This document shows positions 10,735 to 21,215 of a DNA stretch of 64,000 bases, in pieces. The stretch covers positions 186,001-250,000 of the forward strand of contig MCGE01000045.1 in NCBI GenBank assembly GCA_002105175.1. The letters run 5' to 3'. The DNA comes from Absidia repens. Taxonomy: Eukaryota; Mucoromycota; Mucoromycetes; Mucorales; Cunninghamellaceae. Positions within the stretch are counted from its first letter, which is position 1. Every line of letters starts with the position of its first letter. Under the pieces are notes generated by a model. That model was given only the letters and a program-made list of their open reading frames with translations, searched no databases and was not told where the DNA came from. The position numbers were made by a program, and so were the translations under genes.

Positions 10735-11880
10735 GAAAGAGAAAGAGAGAGTGAAAATTGGGGATGCCGCTTGAAAAACGATTCAGGCGGAGCAGGCTTC
10801 GATTTTCAATCCCGTCACAAAAAATCGAATGGCCCGTCAACAAACAAATCCAAAGGAGGGAAAGCCTACAGCCATAATAACAAGCCTCTATGCTTCAGTA
10901 TTGCTTACAACATTATAGCATGTAAAGGCATTTACCGTACGAAATTGGTTCAGAAAATAGATCACCATACTATAGGGATACACTACCAAACAAGGATAGT
11001 ATGTAGAACAGTATAATAGTATGTTCATTAGTATGCAGATTAGTCTACCACAGTATAATGGCTTTGCCATTCATTGTTCATTGCAAAATAAAAGAGCTTT
11101 TATTGAATCATAATAGTCAATACTATACTAAAAGGAAAGAAGATGTAAAAATAGGGGGCCGCTAATAGTAGCTGAGAGAGGTGCTAATCTAGATGAATGG
11201 TGTAGAAGAAGGAACGATGTACGATAAAAAAGGGATTTCTAAAAGGGATCTCTATAAATGGCGATCTCCAAACTTCTAATGAAGCTTAAACAAACATTTA
11301 TTTCAAACAAAGACAAGGTTTAAGGAAGCAGAGATATGTTTTATTGAAGAAAAGAGACATCTACATGTACTAAGCTAATCAAGACATTTCCCCAAGATTC
11401 TAGAATCAAAATGAAAGGGTTTCCCCATGTTTCTTGAAATCCCTTTTCAAAAACCCTTCTAAACTATTTCTAAACAGAAAGCCAAAGCCACCAGGTCCAC
11501 AATGAGCCAAAAACAGTGAACAGATGTTGGCTCATTCCCGTTGACTTGTCTTTTTTTTTTTTTTTGGATGTGCGCTCCCATTTTTTTTTCTCGATCAACA
11601 ATCCAGTCTGCCGGCAGCGGCGGTTGAATTCACACCCATCTGGCTTTACAGCCTGCAAAATCCAATTAACCTGCAATATACTCTTCTTCGCTTTATATAA
11701 AACGAACTACGAAACCGTTCAACTTCAAATTTTCCATGCATCTTTAGAAATATTATACAATCATTTTTTGCCACCAAACCAACCATCCATCTCTCATACA
11801 ATTAATTGCACAATGCTCTAAAGTTTACGCCTATAAGCTCACAGCTAAAGCCTACAGCCATAATATAATATCCGCCTCTA
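10735..11880 (-). repeat. large inverted repeat, right arm
   Basis: Reverse complement of 6440-7915 without the 312-bp insertion. It contains an inverted R1 copy (hallmark at about 11410). GCCTACAGCCATAAT occurs twice within it (10863 and about 11850). The arms differ by many substitutions and small indels, so the duplication is not recent. No gene recognised. Confidence 0.8.
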
Positions 11881-12229
11881 CGCTATCGTCCACCATTCAA
11901 CCGCACACACATACTTGAACACCCAAATTCGCTTGAAACAGCTTTCTAATCACATGTTCCTTCGACTCATACCATTTTTCCCTTCAATAACCCATACACA
12001 CACAGAACAAGTTCGTCATACCGCTAAAAAACCAGTAAACCCCCTAAAAAAACGCCGGTGGGGGGAGGCTTCCAAACCAATAAAAGAATAAAGAAAATAT
12101 AAATAAAGGTCTATAGTAGTTGATAGAGGTACTACCCTAGAAGAATGGTGTTAGAAAAAAAAAAAAAAGGTCAGAGGAAGGAATGGTTTTAAAAAGGGAT
12201 TTCAAAGTGGGATCTGTAAACTTCTAATG

Positions 12230-12637
12230 AAGCGCTCTTCATTAAAGCAAAGACATGCTTTATTAAATCAAATGCATGTTTACTGAAGCAAAGGTATTGT
12301 TATTGTTTTTTTTTTTATTGTTGTTGTTTGTTTGAATCAAAGATACGTTTTATTGTGAAAATGACACAAACTAAGCTAATCATGAGCCCCAAATCCTAGA
12401 TCCATAATGAAAGGGTTTCCCCATGCATCTTGTAATCCCTGAGATGAAACCAATTCTTAACTATTCTTGACACTATTCTAAGTCCAACATAACCACATAG
12501 AAGTTGAATGGTGAAGAAAAAAAAAAAAGAAATTGCAAAGAAGACGAATTTGGGATTTTTATTTTTTGCTGTTTTATGGCACTGAGACTGTTAAGTCATA
12601 AAATTGCAAAGAAAGTGAACGAAAATGAATGTTCACG
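12230..12637 (-). repeat. dispersed repeat R1, left part of a copy split by the gypsy element
   Basis: Inverted R1 copy: hallmark GGGTTTCCCCATGCATCTTG at about 12413, then GTTGAATGGTGAAGAAAA, then a stop at TTCACG where the retroelement begins. The remaining end of the copy, CACGTGTGCGGGATTTGAAA, is found on the other side of the element at 17262. Confidence 0.75.
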
Positions 12638-12724
12638 TGTTATATACTCCGCTTTAGTATATATAATTCTACCTTATTCTCCCCGGAATAACTTGAATAT
12701 ATAATAAAGGCGGAGTATATAACA
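12638..12724 (-). repeat. 87-bp terminal repeat of element 1 (putative 3' LTR)
   Basis: Near-palindrome whose two ends are the 15-bp inverted pair TGTTATATACTCCGC / GCGGAGTATATAACA. Its inner 39 bp (12686-12724) recur as a direct copy at 17223-17261, the 5' end of the element. If it is an LTR it is unusually short and is not matched at full length on the other side. Confidence 0.6.
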
Positions 12725-12871
12725 TCCCACCGTCTAAAATTGAGTGGAGGGGGGGCAGTGATGTGCATTAAAAAACCCAGTGGGAAAAAGCATGATCACT
12801 GTAACTAAACTAAAATAATAATAAATAACTGAAATAAAAAAAAATAATAATGATATAAACTATGTTCTATA

Positions 12872-15800
12872 CTAAGAGATAAATGGTTTGATGCGGCTGA
12901 TGTGGACATTCTTGAATGACTTATTGCTGTTGAGATCTTGAAGTGAAACGGTTGATAGCGAAGTAATTTCCGAGATTTTGTATGGCCCGTTCCAATCGAA
13001 CATCAATTTTCGGTGTCTGTGTAGTTTCGTGACTGACAGCTGAGTGTTGAATAACAAGACTTGATCGTTGACTGAGTATGGGTTTTGTTGTGACGGAGGA
13101 CGATCGTCTTTGTGTTGTTCGAATACGACGTTGTGGGCTACGTTGAGAATGTCGTTCAACTGATCCACGTATTCGTCGGTGTTGTTGCCATGATAGGATG
13201 AATGAGAGGAGCTGGGTGGTTTGATGATGTTACCGGAGAGGAGAGGTAGGCGCGCTTCACGGCCGTGTACGACAAAAAATGGTGTATTTTTGATGGCTGA
13301 ATGATACGTGGTGTTGTATACAAAGCGAAATATTCGGAGTCGAGAATCCCAGTTGTTGTTGATGTGTTGTTGTTCGATATAAGTTGTAATTAGTCGTCGT
13401 AAAGTGGCCATAAATCTTTCGACTAATCCATTTGATTGTGGATGAAAGGCCGGGGTGAGTTTGACATCGACCTGGAATGCTTGGGATAGTAGTTTCACAA
13501 AGGAGGAGCTAAAAGGAGGACCATTGTCAGATAACCATTCGAAGGGCAGTCCATGGCGAGGAACGAATTGGTTGTACAAAATAGATACGACTGTTTCCTG
13601 ATTTGGATGTGCTAGAGGATAAAGTTCCACATATCGTGAAAAAGTGTCGGCAACTACAAGAATATACCTATTTCCCGCGGCAGATGCTGGTAAGGGGCCG
13701 AAGAAATCAAGGGATACACGGTGGAAGGGATAGTTGCCAGTAGAGTCGCGGTGTTAAATGATTGGGGGGTGTTTCGGTGACTTTGTACGCTGGCAGATGT
13801 TGCATTTGCTGATAAATACGTTGACGTCTTTGTATATTGTTGGCCACCAGAGTTTGGACATAAAAATTTTCTTGACTGTCTTGCTGATTCCAAAATGACC
13901 GGACCAAGGACTGGTATGGTGTTGTTGTATGACTATTTGAATGATGGATGTTGGTATTACAAGTAAGACTTGATTGGCCGCAGGATTGGATGGTCTAGGC
14001 AAGAGTTTGTACAGCAGTCCGTCAGTGATCACATAGTTTTTGTCCCTTACTTTGTCATTTTTTAATAACTTTCCTATACGTTCATCAGATGCCTGAGCAG
14101 AATGCCAGTCGATTGTGTTTAATGTTGTAAAGGATGTGGATAGCGCATTCAGAGATGGGAGAGGGTGTCTTGAGAGAGCATCGGCAGCATGATTCGTAGA
14201 TCCTTTTACATAAACTATGTTGATGTCATATTGTTTCAGCATAAGGGCCCATCGCCAGAGCCTTGGTTGATTGTGTTCCTTAGTGTCTAGAAGCCAGGAG
14301 AGAGAGGAGTGATCGGTGAAAACCATTATTGGCGAGCATTCAATGTAAGGTCTAAATTTCTTGATTCCCCAGTAAATTGCGAGAGCTTCCAGTTCTTGCA
14401 CAGAATAATTTTGTTCAGCCTTTGTGAGTGATCGAGAAGCAAAAGATAGTGGATACGGTTGATCGTGATGTCGTTGACAGAGGATTACCGCAATACCTTG
14501 AGTGGTGGCTGCATCAGAGTGTAATTCAAAGGGGAGCTGGAAGTTTGGTTGTTTCAGAGTAGGGAGCCTTGCTAGGTCAAATTGTATTGTCTTGAATGCA
14601 CGTTCTTGATCAGTGGACCAGTGGAATGAGACGCCTTTTTTCTTCAGTCGACGTAATGGCTCAGACTTAATGGCAAATGATGAGAGGAATCGGTGATATA
14701 CATTCGCCATGCCCAAAAAACGTTCGACCTGTTTCAAAGAAGAAGGAGAAGGGTACCGTAGTATTGGTGCAATTTTTTCACTGTCTGATTGTATCCCATT
14801 ACCTGAGATAACAAAGCCAAGATATTTGATTCGAGGTACCGCGAATTGACATTTTGATAGCTTGATAGATAGATTTGCAGCAAGGAGAGCGTCTAGGACC
14901 AGTTTGATGTGTTGGATGTGTTCAGTGATTGAGGTTGAGTAAATGACAATGTCATCCATATAACAGGTACAGCAGGACCATTTTAAATTTGAGAGAACTT
15001 GATCCATGAGTGATTGAAATACCGCTGGGGCATTTGAAAGACCGAAGGGCATGACATGAAATTTGTATACACCGTTTCTTGTGGATATTGCCGTTTTTTC
15101 TTGGTCTTCTTGCTTGACCGGGATTTGCCAATAGCCACTTGCCAGATCCAGTTTCGTGAAGATAGTTGATTTGCCTAAAGAGTCTAGAGCGTCATGAATT
15201 GCAGTAAATGTGTATTGAATTTTCTTGGTCACCTGGTTGAGTGCCTTAAAATCGCCCACCAAGCGATATGAGCCATCTGCTTTCTTGACCATGTGTGCCG
15301 GAGAAGCCCATTGTGCCGAATTCACCAAAGAGATAATCTTGAGATTCACGAGTTCCTTTAGTTCTTGATCCATATGTTCTTGTATCGTTGGATGGTACCG
15401 TCGGGGAGGGGTGAAGATAGGTTTGCTGTCTCCAGTGTCAATAGAAAATTCCATTAGGTGAGTTACTGATGGTTTCTTGGTGTTTTCAGGGATGATGGCT
15501 GAATGTTGCTGGATAATTTGGTGAATTTGTTGTTGGTGGTCGGTGGAGATTACTGAAGCTGAGAATACATTTGTAGATTTCGACGCAATTGGAATTTCAT
15601 ACACAGTGTTGTTGACCTTGATGATGAGTTGTTGCTTGTTGGTGTCTACAATGCCGTTAAACATTTGAATAAGATCGTATCCAATGACTAATGATTTTGA
15701 CAGGTTGCGTATCACATGTAATTTTACTGGTTTGCCGAATATGTCTAGGGTTGTTGTTCCACAAGTTGACGTTTTGTTGTTATTGATGTCGTAATAATCC

Positions 15801-16335
15801 AGTGTTGCTTCCGAATCGATTTGTAATTTAAGATTTTCACACGTCGTAAGATCGATAGCTGATATTTCTGCGCCAGTGTCCACAAGAGCTAGAATATTTT
15901 GATTGAGTATATTGAGAGAGCAATGTGGTGAGTAGTACAAATTATTTGCAACGTGAGAAATATGATTTATTGTTACGTTCCTGAAAGCTGATTTGTCATC
16001 GCTACCCGAGGTGAATTCGTTTGTGTTGCCCTGGGATTGTTGTAAAGAGTAGATTTTACGGTTGTTTGACGTATGATAGGATTGACTACGGTGCTGTTTT
16101 CCATTATCCGGAGAGTTTCGGTAACAATCAATTGTGCGATGACCAATCTTTGAACACATATCACAAATTGGTTTCCGGTCCTTGGTGTACGCACGTAGCT
16201 GTGTTTTTTGGCTGGTGTTGCTGTAGTTGTTGTTGCGGTTGTTGCGGTTGTTGTTGTTGTTGTTGCGGTTGCTGTTGTTGTTGTTGCGGTTGCTGTTATT
16301 GTAGTTGCGGTAGTTGTTGTTGTTGTTGCGGTTGC

Positions 16336-16366
<31 letters not shown>

Positions 16367-17122
16367 GCTGTATTGTCCACGTCTTAGGTGATCCATTTCT
16401 ACGTCTTCCTCCGGGAGGGGTTGGAAATCAAGAGGTTGCTGTTGTTGTTGTGGGGTGTTTCCGAAGAATTCCGCCGGGAGAGGGGGGTGATCCAGAACAC
16501 TTTGTTCAAGTGTCATAGCTTCATTCATCACTTCGTCAAGGGATGCTGACTTGTTGTGATTTGTTTGGTGTTGCTTGATCTGAGAGAAGAGTATGTACTT
16601 CAATGTTTCGGAGCGAAGAGAGCGCACGAACAGGTCGTTCAATTCTTCGTCAGTTTTCGGTTTGTTGAGGTCTCTAATCAGATTGTCGAATTCCGTAGCA
16701 TGTAGAACCATTGGTTGATTTGCATGCTGTTTGAGATGTCTTAGTCTTGCCATGGTTTCCGAGTCTTCTTTATCGGCGGGGCGGCCGAAGCGAGTGAGGA
16801 TGGTAGTTTTATAACGAGTCCAATTTGTTAGAATGATGGGATTGAGTTTTAAAGCGTATGTTTTTATTTGAAGGGGTAGCAAATCAATGGAAGGTCGAAT
16901 TAGCAGTTGGGTAGGCACGTTGTAGCTGTTTGCGACGGCTTCATATGTGCGGAACCAGGCGCGTAGGCTTGTTGACGGGGAGTAAGGAGAGACGGGCAAT
17001 TGCTGGGCTGTCTGTAATTGAAGCCAGTTTGTAAATTCGGAGGTGTGCAGGACGATATTGGGGTTCACACCACTTGAAGTGGTTGGAGTAGAGGGAGTAG
17101 GGATCTTGGATTTTTCTGACAT
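12872..17122 (-). pseudogene. gag-pol polyprotein, one in-frame stop
   Basis: A single frame of 1417 codons from MSEKSKIPTPS with one internal TAA at 13754-13756, just after the integrase zinc-binding module. Order: capsid-like gag (about 60-220), a long Asn-rich stretch (about 245-300), a CCHC zinc knuckle CDMCSKIGHRTIDC (about 319), retropepsin VDTGAEISAID (about 411), reverse transcriptase with YMDD (about 720), RNase H (ELHSDAAT, about 865; FTDHSSLSWLL), integrase HHCC (HFGISK..CNICQ, about 1070), then after the stop the integrase core with LDFFG, LSDNGPPF and NGLVERF, ending at 12872. Frame is kept on both sides of the stop, so it is a point change or a read-through site rather than an indel. 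The minus-strand 759-nt frame 12872-13630 is the distal part. Confidence 0.85.
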
Positions 17123-17261
17123 GACAATGGTAGTCTCACCATGTAATGAGGGGACGTAGAGGGATCGGAGATAGAATGTGAAGAGAGGAAGATGAGATAA
17201 AGATGAAGATTTATTCAGGGGAGAATAACTTGAATATATAATAAAGGCGGAGTATATAACA

Positions 17262-17340
17262 CACGTGTGCGGGATTTGAAATATAATTGTGGTGATTTTT
17301 TTTTTTTAATAACCATACGACATCACCAACAGAAATGGTA
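17262..17340 (-). repeat. dispersed repeat R1, right part of the split copy
   Basis: Starts with the duplicated CACG and continues CACGTGTGCGGGATTTGAAA, the end of an R1 copy that intact copies carry as CACGTGGGCGGGATTTGAAA (19121-19140). Confidence 0.7.
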
Positions 17341-17914
17341 TTCTTATCAATACAATAGCCATCACCATTTAACATTCAATTATTATTGATACCTCATACA
17401 AGATCGATGGTTTTCTACACAACATGGATTACTGTACCTAGATCTAATTTAGCTTATCCCAACCTTCATTGTCGAATATAATGCCACTCAAAATATAATG
17501 GCTTTACTCTTTACTTGAACTGGTTTATCATAACATTGTGTTCATTCAACAACAATATGAGTACAATCCCCATCTCACTATGTATTTTAGGCACATTAGT
17601 ATTAATTATAGTCTTCTCTTTAATTGCCCTATATTATTATAATATATAGGCTATATATCATGTATATATATTTACCACTACACCTTAAGTGAATAAACAA
17701 AAAGTGATCACTTTAATATATAGTGCAACCTGATTGTGTATGTATGATGCATTTATATTTTACTTATCTACTTTTATTATTATTGGGTTGATTTGGTCGT
17801 TGGGTACTATTGACTTGGATTGTCTGATAGTCAATAGCAATATTTAGATCGCCATTGCACATTTCTAGCAAAAAAAAAAAAAAAAAAAAAAGTCTATATT
17901 CTTTTTTTCGTTAT
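17341..17914. other. gene-free AT-rich stretch
   Basis: Poly-AT sequence with an A run at about 17871-17891. No open frame or family match seen. Confidence 0.5.
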
Positions 17915-17919
17915 TTAGC

Positions 17920-18341
17920 CATACTCGACACTTTCATCAACAATGGGAACTGTTCTTTTCGGATTAAAAAGGCTTGGTAAACGGGCTAATACACAATGAC
18001 TATGGTTTGCATCTTGTAATAGATATGATACGCAACAGATATAACATGGCCAACGATTATCGGCAAAAATTGGCCTCGGATCACGGCTTTTTGATCTTGC
18101 AACGAGGAAGTCTCTCGTAGTGTACCATTGGATCAAATCAATGACACTTGCAATAGAGGTAGAATCAAAGCGCATCAACAGCACGCAGAAGCAATCAGTT
18201 GTCAACGAGAAAGGATCCGTCAGAAATTGACTATGCTGAAAGACGAACAAGACCTTGTGGCCCATGTCGTCAACCGGGACACAATGTCCTTCAATGCACC
18301 CAGCGACTGGCATCACAAACATTGCACTCACAAACTTCATA
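17920..18341 (+). pseudogene. decayed ORF ending in a CCHC zinc knuckle
   Basis: Three short plus-strand segments in different frames read like one protein: an N-terminal piece with INNGNCSFRIKKAW, then VNGLIHNDYGLHLVIDMI and NMANDYRQKLASDHGF, and finally PSEIDYAERR followed by PCGPCRQPGHNVLQC, a C-X2-C-X4-H-X4-C knuckle, ending in a stop at about 18341. Frame changes and stops separate them. Such tails occur in transposon-encoded proteins, but I do not recognise the family. The opposite strand has a 149-codon open frame (17915-18364) that I regard as its antisense shadow. Confidence 0.4.
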
Positions 18342-18679
18342 GCTATTGCCATCTCAACCTTCACATACCTGCATGTTTTTACAGTTACTCCTATAGCTCT
18401 ATCGTTATCATTTTCATCTTTTATGTATGTAATAAAAACCCTTTTTTTTTTCTTTTTTTTTTTTTGATGGCTTGTTTTTTTATGGTTTTATTTTTTGTGT
18501 CATGACGTGGGTGAAATGGATGGGTTTATATCATCACCATCATCGTAATAATAAATCCCTATTTTCCTTTTTGTATCATCATCCAGTATAGTTCCCCTGT
18601 TTTCTATTTATTCCCGTCATCACCGTAAAATACAAAGTGTTCTATGGTCATCATCATAATAAAACAAAGAAGACATTTT

Positions 18680-18835
18680 TTTATTGAATGGCATTGGTCA
18701 ACACTAGTAAAAAGTGATCTCTTGTGCAAGGCATGAAAGAAACACGTTATGACATTTTCATTCCATGGCAATGGTCAGCACTAGTGAAAAAGGAATCTCT
18801 TGAACAAGACATGAAAGAAACATAAAGTCATTTTT
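18680..18835 (+). repeat. two-unit tandem repeat (about 76 bp each)
   Basis: Both units contain ATGGCA.TGGTCA.CACTAGT followed by ATCTCTTG, a purine-rich segment and GAAAGAAACA. A third relative is at about 3420-3475. Function unknown. Confidence 0.6.
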
Positions 18836-18859
18836 CATTGAAGCATGTAGAAAGAATAT

Positions 18860-19160
18860 ATTTTATTTAGATGTAGACACAAACCATGGACAAACTAACA
18901 CTAAACTAAGCTACCAAAAGTCAATTAATAGTGGCTCCAGATCTTGAATCCAAAATGAAAGGGTTTCCCCATGCATCTTGTAATCCCTGAGCTGAAACCT
19001 CTTCTAAATTAGTCCTGACACTAAACTAAGTCCACTAAAACCTCAAAGAAGTTGAATGGTGAAGAAAAAAAATGGAAGAAAAGAAAGAGAGGCGAAAAAA
19101 GAAAAAAGAGAAGTCGTATTCACGTGGGCGGGATTTGAAATGGTTTTCGTCGTCGCTGAA
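18860..19160 (-). repeat. dispersed repeat R1, well-preserved copy
   Basis: In order on the plus strand: hallmark GGGTTTCCCCATGCATCTTG (about 18961), TGTAATCCCTGAGCTGAAAC, AAGTTGAATGGTGAAGAAAA, an A/G-rich tract, and CACGTGGGCGGGATTTGAAA (19121-19140). It is the best intact counterpart of the copy split by element 1 and shows the unoccupied insertion site (CACG|TG at 19121-19126). Confidence 0.7.
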
Positions 19161-20106
19161 GTGAGGATTTTCATAAAAATCAACACCATGTAAAATTATC
19201 AACACGATAATGACATAAGCCGTTACTACCCAACGGTGACTACATGGTGGCACTTTTTTTTTGTTTGGTCTTGAAAGCGTTCAACGTCGACAGATTGTGG
19301 ATATATAATGAAGCAGTTTGTCTCCCTGTAGCATATTCTCAGTACGCATCTTCATAGTTTGGAGGTACTCTAAATAGAGATAGTGACACGCATTTTATAC
19401 TAGATGGTTTCAAAGTGTATTGTTATTTATGCTGGAGATATCTGTTCTCCTTCCCTTATACTATTGACAAAAAAAAAAAAAAAAGACAATCTAGACTAGG
19501 CAATTCACTAAGATTACTAAATTATATCCCTTCCAATGAAGATGAAGACGACCCAGGACAGTAGAGCATGCGTTACATATAGTACTGCATTGGCCTCGGT
19601 GCTCTCTCACCTAGTCGATTTTGTGTTTTCAATGTATGTATACAATATGATTTCTACCATCACCACCCCCCCCCGCTCAAGCTATCTCCGCTTTTTTACC
19701 AATAAACACAGAATTCATTCTACTAGACAGCCAGGCTCCCCTTCCCATCGAAAAATAAAGACACCACATTGTAAAAGATGATCATTTTAGAGACAAGTAG
19801 AATATAAAATGATGATTTTTATTTCTAAGAGAGAGAGAGATACACTAAACATAAACTAAAAAAAAAAAACTAACCAGATGCTTCTTTTGTTGTCCACCGT
19901 TTACCAATCCATCCGCCTAGTCTTGTTTTTGTATGTTGATTTTTTCTAATAAATAGTTACTGATAACAGAGGATGATGATAATGATGATGTTGATGATGA
20001 TGAAAAAAAAAATGGTGTGTTGACCGCCATACATGAAAAGAAAAAGAGGAAGGGTTGTCAAAAAGTCAAAAGGCAAGCGTTTTTTTTTTTTCTTGTTGTT
20101 GTTTAT
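19161..20106. other. gene-free stretch 3' of ATP19
   Basis: Contains small open frames without family features, an A run near 19470-19484 and a GAT-rich microsatellite near 19970-20000. No gene supported. Confidence 0.5.
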
Positions 20107-20392
20107 TTATTTCTTTTCATCAGCTTCAGCCTTGGCCAAGAATTCCTTGATGAAAGCTTCTTCATCATCAGAGCTAGCTTGGATAGGAGGAGTAGCGGGT
20201 TGAGCAGGCTTGGGCTTCAAGGCCATGTAGGCACCACCAAGAGCGTAAGCACTGATGAAACCAATGGAGAGCTATTAAAAAAAAAACAATAAAGTCATGT
20301 CAATAGCGTTCTTTTTTCGAAGGTGGGAAGTTTGGTTTTATTACAAGGTGGTTGGGAATTTTCTTTCCAGCAATAACGTAATGACCAGCCAT
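20107..20392 (-). CDS. ATP19: mitochondrial ATP synthase subunit K (Atp19-like)
   Basis: Two exons, 20345-20392 and 20107-20271, joined by a 73-bp GT-AG intron with a T run before the acceptor. They give a 70-aa protein starting MAGHYVIAGKKIPNHL, then a membrane segment LSIGFISAYALGGAYMAL, a Pro/Ala linker and an acidic tail DDEEAFIKEFLAKAEADEKK. Length, the short N-terminal GKxIPxHxLxIG motif, one transmembrane helix and the DEExFI tail fit subunit K of the F1Fo ATP synthase, which supports dimer formation in the inner mitochondrial membrane. It is divergent from importin alpha, 0.8 kb away. Identification rests on remembered family features. Confidence 0.8.
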
Positions 20393-21215
20393 TTCAAATA
20401 AAGAGAGATGAGGATATGAAAAAAAGAAAAGAAGAAAAAAACAAAAATATCAAAACAAACTAGCTGTCTGAGATTTTTTTGATAAATGGGAGGGGGGACA
20501 GGTTTTTTTTTTTTTTTCAGCGTGAAATTAAAACAGCGATGGTTTTTGGGTGTTTTGCGTCACGGAATTCAATCAAGCCAATGATACATGACCGAAACTG
20601 CAAATCAAATACTCCAGGTTCACTCATCCTAAATCATTTGGTAAGATTTTTTTTTTCAAGGCGAAAAAAACCTCCTTTCTGTGTTTAATCAAGTCAGTTA
20701 GTCCAAAAAAAAAAACTGGGTAGCCGTTCTACCTCATAGAAACAAGTCATTTTCATTTCAATGACTTTTTTTTCCCCAAAACATTTAAGCGCCGCATCTG
20801 AACACTAGCAAATCATGCTTTCTACGTGAACGGGGCAGAAGATGCTGCGACTGTAGTATGAACAAAAAGTCGTGTTTTTTTTCTCTCTGTTTTGATCAAC
20901 CGGTCATCTCTATGATGGTACAAATGGAAGCTTGATTGATTGAAAAAAAAAAAATTGAAGAAATGCCTATAGCGGTCCACAGTGCTCTTTCATTTTTTTT
21001 TTTTTTTTTTGTAAAGGGATTTTTTTTAACGACCGCAGCCTTTTTTTTTTCAGAGGGTAAAAAACAAATCACGCACTCTCACTTTCTATCTTTCTTTTTT
21101 TTTTTTTTTTCAAACAAACAAAAAAAAGACAGACATATTTTTTTTTTTTTGATATTCAACTTTTTTTGGAAAACATCCTCCTATTTATCTGATCAAAAAA
21201 AAAAAAAAAAACATC
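20393..21215. promoter_or_regulatory. divergent intergenic region ATP19 / importin alpha
   Basis: About 820 bp with many A and T runs (20940-20955, 20993-21010, 21095-21111, 21197-21212). AAGCGCCGC at about 20786 resembles the GCGGCGTTT motif found upstream of other genes here. An A run ends three bases before the importin start codon. No TATA box stands out. Confidence 0.4.

Larger units (their letters stand above)
12638..17261 (-). mobile_element. Ty3/gypsy-like retrotransposon 1
   Basis: 4624-bp element transcribed on the minus strand. It starts TGTTATATACTCCGC and ends GCGGAGTATATAACA, flanked by a 4-bp CACG duplication (12634-12637 and 17262-17265). It encodes one gag-protease-RT-RNase H-integrase frame broken by a single TAA. 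The termini are odd: the 3' side has an 87-bp near-palindrome (12638-12724), while the 5' side shares only 39 bp directly with it (17223-17261). A GGTGGGA stretch precedes the 87-bp repeat and may be the polypurine tract. It lies inside an R1 repeat copy. Confidence 0.85.

Noticed and set aside
12638..12724. Independent 87-bp miniature DNA transposon
   Set aside because: Its inner 39 bp recur at the other end of element 1 and the 4-bp duplication flanks the whole element, so it is treated as the element terminus, though an independent origin is not excluded.
15973..16380. Thr/Ala-rich minus frame overlapping gag
   Set aside because: Alternative frame of the same trinucleotide-rich stretch inside gag-pol.
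16021..16518. 165-codon cysteine-rich plus-strand frame
   Set aside because: Antisense of the Asn-rich (AAC/AAT) stretch of element 1 gag.
17915..18364. 149-codon minus-strand frame
   Set aside because: The opposite strand carries zinc-knuckle and other protein-like segments, making this more likely a shadow of a decayed gene.
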